Shown one piece after another: positions 1 to 7,741 of a stretch of DNA of 64,000 bases. The DNA is taken from NCBI GenBank assembly GCA_015062495.1, contig SUUN01000001.1:425157-489156 (forward strand), in the 5' to 3' direction. The notes below the pieces were generated by a model. The model had not been told where the DNA came from. It searched no databases and was given only the letters and a program-made list of their open reading frames with translations. The DNA comes from Alphaproteobacteria bacterium. GTDB lineage: Bacteria; Pseudomonadota; Alphaproteobacteria; Rs-D84. Positions within the stretch are counted from its first letter, which is position 1; every line of letters starts with the position of its first letter. The position numbers and the translations under genes were made by a program.

Positions 1-1355
1 CGGGGTCTGTTTTGCCAATCAAATTACGCAACGGCATGGTGACGATGATTAGTCTGCCGAACGGGGAACAAATCGCAGATGCGGTTGTTGGAAACCAAGA
101 TTTATTCCAGATTGACGCAACCCAGGGTGACCGGACAATGTTTATTTCACCGACAGGTTCAAACCAGGGTTCAGACACAAATATGATTGTGACGGGACAA
201 TCGGGTAATAAATACATATTCTATCTGCGCAGTGAACCATCAAATTCCAGCGAAATTACATATTCCCAGGTTGACATTATGTTGGATGGTAATGGCGCAT
301 TGCCAATGGCAAACGCCACAACCACGTCGGGTGGTGCAAAGTCTATATTCCAAAAATCTGCCCCACAAACATCGGTCGTGGGGGCCGACGGCGAAGATTA
401 TGGTTGGATAAAATCTATGAAAATAGATCCGTCTGAATTCCGTTTTGACCTGGATATATTTGTACCAAACCCAGATGACTATGTAATTGCGCCGGAACGC
501 GTGTGGCGCGATCGTATATTTACATATATTGACTTTGGCGACAAGGTTATTGCAATGACCCAACGTCCGGTCGTATCGCTGTTGGTCGAAGGCGGGGAAT
601 CACCAGTCGGATTCCGCACAGATGGCGAAGATGGCCGCCTGTTGATTGTAGAGGCGGTTGGCGACATGGTTCTGCGCAGTGGTCAGCGAATTGTATGTAT
701 TAAAAAGCGTGAAAAGCCGTTCTTAATCGCGGATACGGCATCTGTTATGGCATTGGCTGAGGCAAATGTTGCACAAAGCATGCTGTCGGGGCAATCGCTG
801 AATAACATCGCATATACGGACAGTTTAAGTGCGATGAACATGGGCATGAATTATACAGGTACACCGGTGTTTGTTGGGAATAATCAGACCGTAAATCCCG
901 CAACGGGTGCTGGATACTATATGCCGGCTGGATTCACCGTTCCCCAGGCAATGCCACAGGGCAGCAGCAGCGTTGTCAATATGTTGCCACAACAACGCAA
1001 TACAGCGGGGGCATATCTGCCACAAACAAATATTCCGCTGATTGCCAGCAACCAGGTTGGCGTTGCCGTGGAATTAAAATCTGACACATCAGTCAAGGCG
1101 TTGGACGACTATTGGACAATGCTGTTGGCGAAATTTAGTGGCGAAGACGGCCAAGGGTTGTTGACCCCGTACAAGGATATGGTGTTCTTTGCGGTTGATG
1201 AACAGGGCGTTGGGGAACTGGGCGCGACATCATCGGCGGCACGTCAATATCGTTTGCGTATCGGGCCATTGGCAGATATTGATACAGCACAGACATTGTG
1301 TGATAAATTACTGAAATTCAGCGGAACAAGTTGCAGTGTAATTCGTATGCAATAA
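1..1355 (+). CDS. virB9: VirB9/TrbG/CagX-like T4SS protein with C-terminal SPOR domain (5' end cut by window)
   Basis: Outer-membrane-complex subunit of a P-type type IV secretion system. The frame is open to the window edge and the first in-window start is a TTG at 12 with no ribosome site, so the true start lies upstream. Counted from that TTG, residues 30-75 form the N-terminal VirB9 beta domain. Residues 161-230 carry the C-terminal VirB9/CagX signature: ERVWRDRIFTYIDFG, a central glycine-rich stretch, then LRSGQRIVCI. The last 35 residues (YRLRIGPLADIDTAQ onward) match the SPOR peptidoglycan-binding pattern. A SPOR domain is not part of ordinary VirB9. The next gene, 18 bp away, is virB10, which confirms the assignment. 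Confidence 0.85.
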   Translation, partial: GSVLPIKLRNGMVTMISLPNGEQIADAVVGNQDLFQIDATQGDRTMFISPTGSNQGSDTNMIVTGQSGNKYIFYLRSEPSNSSEITYSQVDIMLDGNGALPMANATTTSGGAKSIFQKSAPQTSVVGADGEDYGWIKSMKIDPSEFRFDLDIFVPNPDDYVIAPERVWRDRIFTYIDFGDKVIAMTQRPVVSLLVEGGESPVGFRTDGEDGRLLIVEAVGDMVLRSGQRIVCIKKREKPFLIADTASVMALAEANVAQSMLSGQSLNNIAYTDSLSAMNMGMNYTGTPVFVGNNQTVNPATGAGYYMPAGFTVPQAMPQGSSSVVNMLPQQRNTAGAYLPQTNIPLIASNQVGVAVELKSDTSVKALDDYWTMLLAKFSGEDGQGLLTPYKDMVFFAVDEQGVGELGATSSAARQYRLRIGPLADIDTAQTLCDKLLKFSGTSCSVIRMQ

Positions 1356-1373
1356 ATACGGTGGGACTGGGGG

Positions 1374-3755
1374 ATGAGTAAACTGAAACAACAATTTTCA
1401 GAATTGCGTCAGAATACGCCAAAGCGCGTGCAGTGGCTGCTGTTGGTGGTGGCGTTTGTGTTGGTAATAATATTGTTGACGCTGTTATTGGGTGGTGGCG
1501 ATAAACAGGAAGATATTTCTAAAACAGACCAAGCACCCACAGAAATTAAAATTTCGCCGGATATGGTCAACTGGGCCGATGTTTTGGTTGGCGACAAGAA
1601 AGCGCAGACGATTAAGGTGTGGGCAACCGCCCCCGCCAAGGTTTTTGACGTTAGATTGCACAAGGAAATCGCAGGACTGAAAATTAGTTCGGCGTGTCCA
1701 AAAATGGGACAGATTGACGCAAACCTGGCATGCAAGGTTGAAATTACATATGCACCGACGTCTGTTATGGCGGTTGAGACGATACCAGTATTTATTGATT
1801 GGCATGATGCAGATGAAACGGATGCCATGAAAAAGACAGAAAAAATTGTTCTGACACTGGGGGCGGTCGCACCCAAGGTGGATGTTAAACCAATAGAAGC
1901 ACCAAAGCCCATCGTTTTACCAGAACCTGAGCCAGAGATAGAGATTGAACCAGAACCGGTAATTGTAAAACAGGAAATCAAGCGCGAAATCGAAACAATT
2001 GCGCCGCCGGTAAAGTTTGACACGCCAAAGGTCACCCAGGCAGTTGTGGAAGATGTGGAAACATACGAAATACCCGATGGATGTTCGGACTTTGCATTCC
2101 CAGGATATGGAAATTCGGGACGCCAAATCGGCTGGATAAAACCCAGTGGTGGCGCATATAAATTTCACCCATTTTCAGACAAAGATTGCAGCAATCCCAC
2201 GGGGACATACAATCCGGATAATGGCATTATAACAGATGACAAGGGTAAAAAAATTGGGACTGATGCCGATCATATTGGATTTTCAGTTATCAGTGGTGGT
2301 GAAATACCAGAACTGAGCAATGCGCCAGCAATAAAAAAGGTTAATCGCGCACAACAATTGGATGATGTGTCGGATGTTATCAGTGGCGGGATGAGCACAC
2401 TGGGCGAAATCGGTGGCGCAGGCAGTGTTGTAAAAAAAGCCAAAGAAACGGGCGTTATACCTGGAACATCCGCGGGCGAAGACCAAGAAGTTGTTGCTTC
2501 GCAGCCATATGATCGCAGTTTCGTGTTGCGCCAGTATAAACCAATCCCAGCGACAATCGTATCCGAAGTGCGCGCGGATGCCAGTGTGTACGAGGAAGGA
2601 AAACCATTGCCAGTTCGTGCAACTGTGGACAGAAATGTTTATTCGGATGATGGACGTAATATTATTATTCCGACGGGGACACTAATGCTGGGGTATGTGA
2701 CGGGCGATTTGCCGGGACCATACAAAGCGATTGGACGCATGCAAATAAATTGGTATCAATTCATTCGTCCGGATGGTGTGGAATTTAACTTTACAGACGA
2801 AGACCATCAACCCTTTGCGGGTGACGCCCAGGGGCGTGTAGGTGTGCCAGGACGTGGCAGCACGGATTATATGGAACAGTTTGTTATGCCAATGCTGACG
2901 GCAATTGTACCGGCGGCGGTAAACCTGATTGCGCCGGTATCGGATGCATTTGTTAACCAGATTGATTTGGATAATAATACAGTTGTACAAAGCGGGACGG
3001 TGCGTTCATCGGAACTGGCGAAAAATGAAATTATTACTGCGTGGAATCAGGTGGCGCAAAAATTATTGGTTGATATGATGGATAATACTGTTCCACCATT
3101 TACAATTGCGGCGGGGACGCGTATTACTGTTTATTCGCCGGCTGATTTGATTGTGGTGTGTCCAGACGGTGGAAAAAGTTGCAAAATGGAAGAATATTAC
3201 GATCGTTCGACACGTGCAGCCCAAGAACGTTTTGACTATACTGATGTTCAAAATTTCAATGTAGACACATCCGGCGAAGATTGGATTGGCCAGGTACGAT
3301 CATTTAATCTGGCACAGTACTGTGATGAAAACGGCAAGGTTTCTGCATCAGCCGAAGAAATTTATAGCGCAGGTCTGGATTACAGAACGGTATTATTCTA
3401 TTGTCAGTCCAGCCAGTACAAGGCAATAAATAACGCAAAACAGGATGCACTGTATCAGAATCAGCAATCGTCCCAAAACAAGAATAGCGTTGCGTATATC
3501 AGTGACCAGGGACAACAGGCGTATAATGAACAGGTTCTGGGGTTGACATATAACGAAGAAACGGGGGCAATAGAAAACCCATTCAATCAACCCGATGCGC
3601 CAGAGGCCGAAGTCGCGCCCGTACTGACATGCGAAGATGGAAATCCACCAGATGCAAATGGATGTTGCGCGGGTGAAATATATACCGATATGGGCGAGCA
3701 AGGATTTAACTGTTGCCCCGAGGCAGGTGGTGATTGTTTCCCGCCGATTATATAA
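1374..3755 (+). CDS. virB10: VirB10/TrbI-like T4SS channel protein with Cys-rich C-terminal tail
   Basis: VirB10 spans inner membrane, periplasm and outer membrane and gates the T4SS channel. Residues 1-18 are cytoplasmic and 19-40 form one hydrophobic transmembrane helix (LLLVVAFVLVIILLTLLLG). A proline/glutamate-rich stretch at about 176-200 (LPEPEPEIEIEPEP) is the usual periplasmic spacer. The TrbI/VirB10 beta-barrel domain lies at about 380-600 (IPTGTLMLGYVTGDL, then IAAGTRITVYSPADLIV). At 793 residues it is about twice the usual length. The final 40 residues hold six cysteines including two CC pairs, resembling the Cys repeats of the secreted protein at 5152. It follows virB9 directly and ends at an intrinsic terminator. 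Confidence 0.88.
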   Translation: MSKLKQQFSELRQNTPKRVQWLLLVVAFVLVIILLTLLLGGGDKQEDISKTDQAPTEIKISPDMVNWADVLVGDKKAQTIKVWATAPAKVFDVRLHKEIAGLKISSACPKMGQIDANLACKVEITYAPTSVMAVETIPVFIDWHDADETDAMKKTEKIVLTLGAVAPKVDVKPIEAPKPIVLPEPEPEIEIEPEPVIVKQEIKREIETIAPPVKFDTPKVTQAVVEDVETYEIPDGCSDFAFPGYGNSGRQIGWIKPSGGAYKFHPFSDKDCSNPTGTYNPDNGIITDDKGKKIGTDADHIGFSVISGGEIPELSNAPAIKKVNRAQQLDDVSDVISGGMSTLGEIGGAGSVVKKAKETGVIPGTSAGEDQEVVASQPYDRSFVLRQYKPIPATIVSEVRADASVYEEGKPLPVRATVDRNVYSDDGRNIIIPTGTLMLGYVTGDLPGPYKAIGRMQINWYQFIRPDGVEFNFTDEDHQPFAGDAQGRVGVPGRGSTDYMEQFVMPMLTAIVPAAVNLIAPVSDAFVNQIDLDNNTVVQSGTVRSSELAKNEIITAWNQVAQKLLVDMMDNTVPPFTIAAGTRITVYSPADLIVVCPDGGKSCKMEEYYDRSTRAAQERFDYTDVQNFNVDTSGEDWIGQVRSFNLAQYCDENGKVSASAEEIYSAGLDYRTVLFYCQSSQYKAINNAKQDALYQNQQSSQNKNSVAYISDQGQQAYNEQVLGLTYNEETGAIENPFNQPDAPEAEVAPVLTCEDGNPPDANGCCAGEIYTDMGEQGFNCCPEAGGDCFPPII

Positions 3756-3759
3756 AAAA

Positions 3760-3783
3760 ATCCCCCAATCGGGGGATTTTTTT
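3760..3783 (+). terminator. intrinsic terminator after virB10
   Basis: The stem is ATCCCCC/GGGGGAT with an AATC loop and a T-run. It closes the virB9-virB10 transcript. The left end of a repeat element begins directly on its T-run. Confidence 0.85.
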
Positions 3784-4028
3784 GAGATACGAGACAGGAA
3801 ATATGAGATAGGAATACTTCGCTAAATAAAAGTTTATCGAAGTATTTTTTTTTACAATTTTTGTTCACAAAAATTGTCATCCCCGCGAAGGCGGGGATAG
3901 GGGTTAAGAAATTTTGAAAATGCTTAATTGGCGCATGTTGTGCGCGGTTTAGAGTCCCTATTCCTGCCTGCGCAGGAATGACAAAACACTTAACGTGTTT
4001 TGTAAACTAAACTTTTATTTAGCAAAGC
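3783..4028. repeat. composite MITE-like repeat, complete copy
   Basis: The element is bounded by near-perfect terminal inverted repeats: TCGCTAAATAAAAGTTT at 3819-3835 and its complement AAACTTTTATTTAGC at about 4010-4024. Inside are a GTCATCCCCGCG...GGCGGGGATAGGG hairpin and the matching CCCTATTCCTGCCTGCGCAGGAATGAC half, plus smaller hairpins. The same arrangement recurs at 42829-43059, and single ends recur elsewhere in the window. No open reading frame for a transposase is present. Confidence 0.75.
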
Positions 4029-4037
4029 AAAAATTTA

Positions 4038-4064
4038 AATGCGCATTTCAGTGCGCATTTTTTT
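4038..4064 (+). terminator. hairpin with T-run in the gap before 4237
   Basis: The stem is AATGCGC/GCGCATT with an ATTTCAGT loop, followed by seven T. No gene lies immediately upstream on the plus strand, only the repeat, so it may terminate read-through from virB10 or end a small RNA. Confidence 0.5.
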
Positions 4065-4121
4065 ATTAGATATCGATATATGTATCAAAAAAATCGATTC
4101 GCATACAAATCGCCAGATATA

Positions 4122-4163
4122 AAATCCGAATCTGTTTTCTGATTCGGATTTCAACCGGCGGTT
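4122..4163 (+). other. strong hairpin upstream of the 4237 gene
   Basis: A perfect 11-bp inverted repeat, AAATCCGAATC (4122-4132) and GATTCGGATTT (4141-4151), has an 8-nt loop and is followed by a second small hairpin, CAACCGGCGGTTG (4152-4164). No T-run follows. It lies about 75 bp before a start codon and could be a leader structure or operator. Nothing else is recognisable in 4064-4236. Confidence 0.4.
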
Positions 4164-4236
4164 GTAATATTTTACAGGAATCTTTTCTTAGATTATATAT
4201 CTAATAATGAACATAAAAACCAAAGGAGAAAGAAAA

Positions 4237-4581
4237 ATGACACAAACATTGGCAATTAGTATGGCCGAAAAATTCCAAAATGCAGAACAGATGTGGTTCT
4301 GGTTTTTGTATTCGCGTGGAATGCGGAATAACAACTTTATGCGGATGCGCGGAAATCCAACGCGACGTCCATGCGAAGTGTTGGATGTAGAAACACTGAT
4401 TACCAAACTGTATTTGTGCGGCAAATTGACCGATGAACAATTGGGGGTCATGAAAAAATTTGGCGATAAGCGTCGCGCACCGAACCAACATATTTGGGCG
4501 GAAAATCGCGCAGCAAACCAATGGATGATGGCGATGAGTGTACTGACAGATGCCGCAAAACAGCGCGGCTGGATTGAATAA
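4237..4581 (+). CDS. conserved-looking small protein of unknown function
   Basis: This encodes 114 residues. I chose ATG 4237 because AAAGGAGAAAGAAAA sits directly before it; an in-frame ATG at 4207 has no ribosome site. The protein is basic, rich in Met, Trp and Arg, with no signal peptide or membrane segment, and appears helical (AEKFQNAEQMWFWFLYSRGM, then LYLCGKLTDEQLGVMKKFGD). I do not recognise the family. A terminator-like hairpin follows at 4584-4612 and the next gene starts 53 bp on, so the two may be co-transcribed. Confidence 0.65.
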   Translation: MTQTLAISMAEKFQNAEQMWFWFLYSRGMRNNNFMRMRGNPTRRPCEVLDVETLITKLYLCGKLTDEQLGVMKKFGDKRRAPNQHIWAENRAANQWMMAMSVLTDAAKQRGWIE

Positions 4582-4583
4582 AA

Positions 4584-4612
4584 TATTGCCCCCACAAATG
4601 GGGGCAGTAAAT
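4584..4612 (+). terminator. hairpin between two small genes
   Basis: The stem is TTGCCCCC...GGGGGCAG with an ACAAAT loop. It is followed by TAAATAAAATT rather than a clean T-run, so termination is probably weak. Confidence 0.4.
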
Positions 4613-4634
4613 AAAATTAAAACAGGAAAAAATT

Positions 4635-4973
4635 ATGTTAATTATTGCATTTTCAACAAAAACATCCAAGGTGTTGCCACGTATATTTTGTGGCGATTTA
4701 AAACATGTTGCGCCAATCGTTTGGCGGGGCGGCAAATTGACGCTGTATCAATTTGTGCGACGTGGGCAAATTGTAAAAATTCCAATATTGGCGCGTGATA
4801 TAAAAATACTGACAACACATGGGTGGCGGTTTGTTTATTTGCCACATACACCGGCCCAAAACATAGATGAACATCATATTTATACGTGCGTACATTTAGC
4901 AAAACGCATGATTGGATTGTGCGATTTACGCATACAAACACCAGGTGCACTGTACAAGTATTTGAACAAATAA
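4635..4973 (+). CDS. small protein of unknown function
   Basis: This encodes 112 residues starting at ATG 4635, behind an AACAGGAAAA ribosome site. The sequence mixes beta-like segments (KLTLYQFVRRGQIVKIPILA, then GWRFVYLPHTPAQ) with a short helical C-terminal part. It has no signal peptide or transmembrane span. I do not recognise it. It lies downstream of the 4237 gene on the same strand, and its end abuts the region leading to the inverted-repeat leader of the Cys-rich protein. Confidence 0.6.
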   Translation: MLIIAFSTKTSKVLPRIFCGDLKHVAPIVWRGGKLTLYQFVRRGQIVKIPILARDIKILTTHGWRFVYLPHTPAQNIDEHHIYTCVHLAKRMIGLCDLRIQTPGALYKYLNK

Positions 4974-5022
4974 AAAAACGCGCAACTGCGCGGAATATAT
5001 GCAGTGCGTCGATATTTCCATT

Positions 5023-5137
5023 GCCGAATCCAAACGGTGGTTTAGATTCAGCACATTTTCTGACCTAATTTTGGCGCAATTTCCCATAAAAGTCAATCCC
5101 ATTTTATGCTGAATCTAAACCACCGTTTTCGGTCGGC
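5023..5137. repeat. inverted-repeat element in front of the Cys-rich secreted protein
   Basis: The two arms are 5023-5053 and 5107-5137. The inner 22 bases of each arm (5032-5053 and 5107-5128) are perfectly complementary, followed by a short mismatch and a matching CGGC/GCCG end. They enclose a 53-bp spacer. On the minus strand the spacer holds TTGACT (5091-5096), 17 bp, then CAAAAT (5068-5073), a possible promoter pointing away from the gene. The right arm ends exactly where the ribosome site of the 5152 gene begins. A related element stands at 11384-11500. Confidence 0.7.
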
Positions 5138-5151
5138 AAAGGGGGAAAAAA

Positions 5152-6336
5152 ATGAAAAAATTACTGATATTGATGGTGGCGATAATGCTGCCAAACATGG
5201 CGAATGCAGTAGAATCGGCGTGTGTCGCATATTGGGCCGAGGCAGTATGTAATTCTGGTTATACATATACCATGTATGGCAGTACGGAAAACTCGACCAG
5301 TGCAACAACCAGGTGCTTTAATGCATTTATACCTGCGGCGGGTGGCGGAACGTTCCAATCCGGACGTGCCAAGGTTGTTACCAATGTTGTCTGCGCCAGT
5401 GGCTATACAAAAAAATATGTTAACGTAACAAATAATATTTGTGACAATTACGATCAAAGCACGCCAATAGAATTGTCGTATTATGAATGTGCATGTTCAA
5501 ATACAGTAACATGGGGCACTTGGGTCGCGTACGGCACCGGACTGGAACGCAAACAGGGAACTACCACCGATTGCACTACCGGTGCGACGACAACCGTGTA
5601 CAGATATCGTTGCGCCGCTGGATATTATTCAGAATCTGGCGTTGCCGAGGTTGGCAAGTTTGGGGACATCACGTGTCTGCGATGTCCCGCAAATGCGGCG
5701 ACATGTGCAGCGGGTTCAACCACATTTACATGCAATGCGGGATATTACAGATTTGGCGCAGACTGCATATCATGTGTAGCCACATGTGGCGTGGGCCACA
5801 CCAGTGTTGCCGGCGCAACATCATATGCCCAATGCCGCGCCGAAGCGTCCGTCACCCTGGATGATGGATTGGGTACATTTGAATATACGACGGCATGCTG
5901 CTGTGATACAACATGTGATGAAAAATGCGAAAGTGGTAAATCATGCCTTTCGAATGCAGATTGCCTGGATGGGTTCTGCAGTGGTGGCTGTTGTGTCGCA
6001 TTAAATCCATGTGGGATGTTCAGTCAATGCACACTCGACAGTGATTGTCCGGGCCTGCAGATATGCGACAACGGTTGTTGTGGGTTTGAAGGTACAATCC
6101 TAAATTGCGCAAGGGGAACTGAAAATTATTGCACATTTAACTCGGATTGTAGTGGCGGCGCTACCTGTAACCTAACGACCAATTGTTGTGAGGGTGGTAA
6201 AGAAAAGTGCGCCTTTAATGACGATAATTACTGTACACAGTTTAAATCTTGTAAAAATACGGGATTGACATGCAATCTAGAAACAAACTGTTGCGAGTTG
6301 GGCTCTCTGGATCCAGGAATAGGAGGAATCAAATAA
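5152..6336 (+). CDS. secreted cysteine-rich repeat protein (putative surface or adhesin-like)
   Basis: This 394-residue protein has a clear signal peptide (MKKLLILMVAIMLPNMANA, cleavage after residue 19). Two regions follow. The middle has GYYS/CPANAATC-type repeats resembling eukaryotic growth-factor-receptor Cys repeats. From about 255 to the end there are four copies of a C-x(4)-SDC-x(3-6)-C-x(3-5)-CC unit (for example CTLDSDCPGLQICDNGCC). The many paired cysteines imply disulfides and an extracytoplasmic location. A paralogue lies at 11468, and similar CC units end VirB10. ATG 5152 is preceded by AAAGGGGG. Adhesion or host interaction is inference. Confidence 0.75.
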   Translation: MKKLLILMVAIMLPNMANAVESACVAYWAEAVCNSGYTYTMYGSTENSTSATTRCFNAFIPAAGGGTFQSGRAKVVTNVVCASGYTKKYVNVTNNICDNYDQSTPIELSYYECACSNTVTWGTWVAYGTGLERKQGTTTDCTTGATTTVYRYRCAAGYYSESGVAEVGKFGDITCLRCPANAATCAAGSTTFTCNAGYYRFGADCISCVATCGVGHTSVAGATSYAQCRAEASVTLDDGLGTFEYTTACCCDTTCDEKCESGKSCLSNADCLDGFCSGGCCVALNPCGMFSQCTLDSDCPGLQICDNGCCGFEGTILNCARGTENYCTFNSDCSGGATCNLTTNCCEGGKEKCAFNDDNYCTQFKSCKNTGLTCNLETNCCELGSLDPGIGGIK

Positions 6337-6340
6337 AAAA

Positions 6341-6365
6341 ATCCCCCAAACGGGGGATTTTTTTT
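6341..6365 (+). terminator. intrinsic terminator after the Cys-rich gene
   Basis: The stem is ATCCCCC/GGGGGAT with an AAAC loop, followed by a T-run. The convergent minus-strand DUF1015 gene ends right at its edge. Confidence 0.8.
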
Positions 6366-7602
6366 AGGATAATTTGTGAATTACCAGACCACTGCGCAAC
6401 TTTGGTTCAAACCAGGTTGTCTTGGGTGGCATGATATTGCCCGTGTCGGCGATATCAATAATCTGGCGCATGGTGACAGGATACAGCGCAAATGCCGCCG
6501 CCATTTCACCACTGTCTACGCGTTTTTGCAATTCGCCCAGGCCACGAATCCCGCCAACAAAATCAATGCGACGGGACGTGCGCAAATCACCCAAATTCAG
6601 TATTTTATCAAAGACTAAATTTGACAGCACCGTCACATCCAGCACACCAATTGGATCACTGTCATTATATGTGCCAGGACGCGCGGTCAGTGAATACCAT
6701 TTGCCATTCAAATACATGCCAAAGTTATGCAGGGCGTTCGGTTTATAAATATCCGACCCCATATCCACAACATCAAAATTTTCAGATAGTTTTTCCAAAA
6801 ATTCGTCCGGCGTTAAACCATTCAAGTCCCGAACCACGCGATTATAGTCGATAATCTTTAACTGGCTTTCTGGGAAAATCACGGCCAGAAAATAATTGTA
6901 TTCTTCGTTGCCGGTGTGATTTGGATTTGCCGCACGTTTTTCCGCACCAACCAATGCCGCCGCCGCGGTGCGATGATGACCGTCTGCAACGTAAAGGGCC
7001 GGAATACCCGCAAAGATTTCAGTGATGCGTGCGTTTGTTGCGGCGTCACGAATTGCCCAGAACGTATGACCAAATCCGTCAGGTGCAATGAAATCATATT
7101 CGGGTTCTTGGGTGGTGACGATGTTTTCAACGATTTTGTTCATTTCGTCGACATCAGGGTACGCAAAGAACACAGGTTCAATGTTTGCATTCTGGATACG
7201 CACGTGAATCATGCGATCTTCTTCTTTGTCTTTGCGGGTCAATTCGTGCTTCTTGATTTTGCCAGTCATATAGTCGTCAACGTTGGCCGCAGCAACCAAG
7301 CCGTACTGGGTGCGACCGTCCATTGTCTGGGCATAGATGTAATACATTTCTGCGGAATCCTGGACCAGCCAACCACGCTGTTGCCACAGGTTAAAGTTTT
7401 CGACCGCTTTGTCATAGACGGGCCCTGAATGTTCGTCGGCAATCGGATCAAAATCAATTTCTGGTTTAATGATGTGCAGTAATGATTTTTCGGTGGCCTC
7501 GACCTTGGCCTCGGCCGAGTTTAAGACATCGTATGGACGCGATGCAACTTCGGCGGCGAATTCACGTGGCGGACGAACGCCCGCAAATGGTTTTATTTTC
7601 AT
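6364..7602 (-). CDS. DUF1015 family protein
   Basis: This 412-residue cytosolic protein opens with MKIKPFAGVRPPREFA and SRPYDVLN, the family's typical N-terminus (the R-P-x-x-V-x-S-R-P-Y-D pattern). It also carries IYAQTMDGRTQYGLVAA and the conserved ALYVADGHHRTAAAAL motif, a histidine-rich signature of this family. Length fits. The biochemical role is unknown. It is often seen near serine or phosphoglycerate metabolism genes in other bacteria, but not here. ATG 7602 has a GGGGGAAAG ribosome site. It lies downstream of an ABC exporter on the same strand, 140 bp away. Confidence 0.85.
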   Translation of the reverse strand: MKIKPFAGVRPPREFAAEVASRPYDVLNSAEAKVEATEKSLLHIIKPEIDFDPIADEHSGPVYDKAVENFNLWQQRGWLVQDSAEMYYIYAQTMDGRTQYGLVAAANVDDYMTGKIKKHELTRKDKEEDRMIHVRIQNANIEPVFFAYPDVDEMNKIVENIVTTQEPEYDFIAPDGFGHTFWAIRDAATNARITEIFAGIPALYVADGHHRTAAAALVGAEKRAANPNHTGNEEYNYFLAVIFPESQLKIIDYNRVVRDLNGLTPDEFLEKLSENFDVVDMGSDIYKPNALHNFGMYLNGKWYSLTARPGTYNDSDPIGVLDVTVLSNLVFDKILNLGDLRTSRRIDFVGGIRGLGELQKRVDSGEMAAAFALYPVTMRQIIDIADTGNIMPPKTTWFEPKLRSGLVIHKLS

Positions 7603-7620
7603 TTCTTTCCCCCTGTTTTT

Positions 7621-7714
7621 CTAGCGTTGTTTTTCATCTAAAATAAACTTTTTGCCGTTGGCAAGTTTGCGGATTCGTTCAACACGCGGTAATAACGAAC
7701 TGCGGTTGGACATG
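7621..7714 (-). CDS. possible very small basic protein
   Basis: A 30-residue reading frame (start ATG 7714, or GTG 7732 giving 36 residues) lies between the ABC exporter and the DUF1015 gene. Its sequence LLPRVERIRKLANGKK is basic and helical. There is only a weak TGGGG ribosome site. It could equally be the untranslated spacer of the operon. I list it because its composition looks protein-like and both neighbours are on the same strand. Confidence 0.25.
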
Positions 7715-7741
7715 ATAAACCCCAGCGCCACACCTAACGCT

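Noticed and set aside
3900..4030. CRISPR-like repeats in the intergenic region
   Set aside because: Repeats are inverted, not regularly spaced, and few; they belong to the MITE-like element. No cas genes are present.
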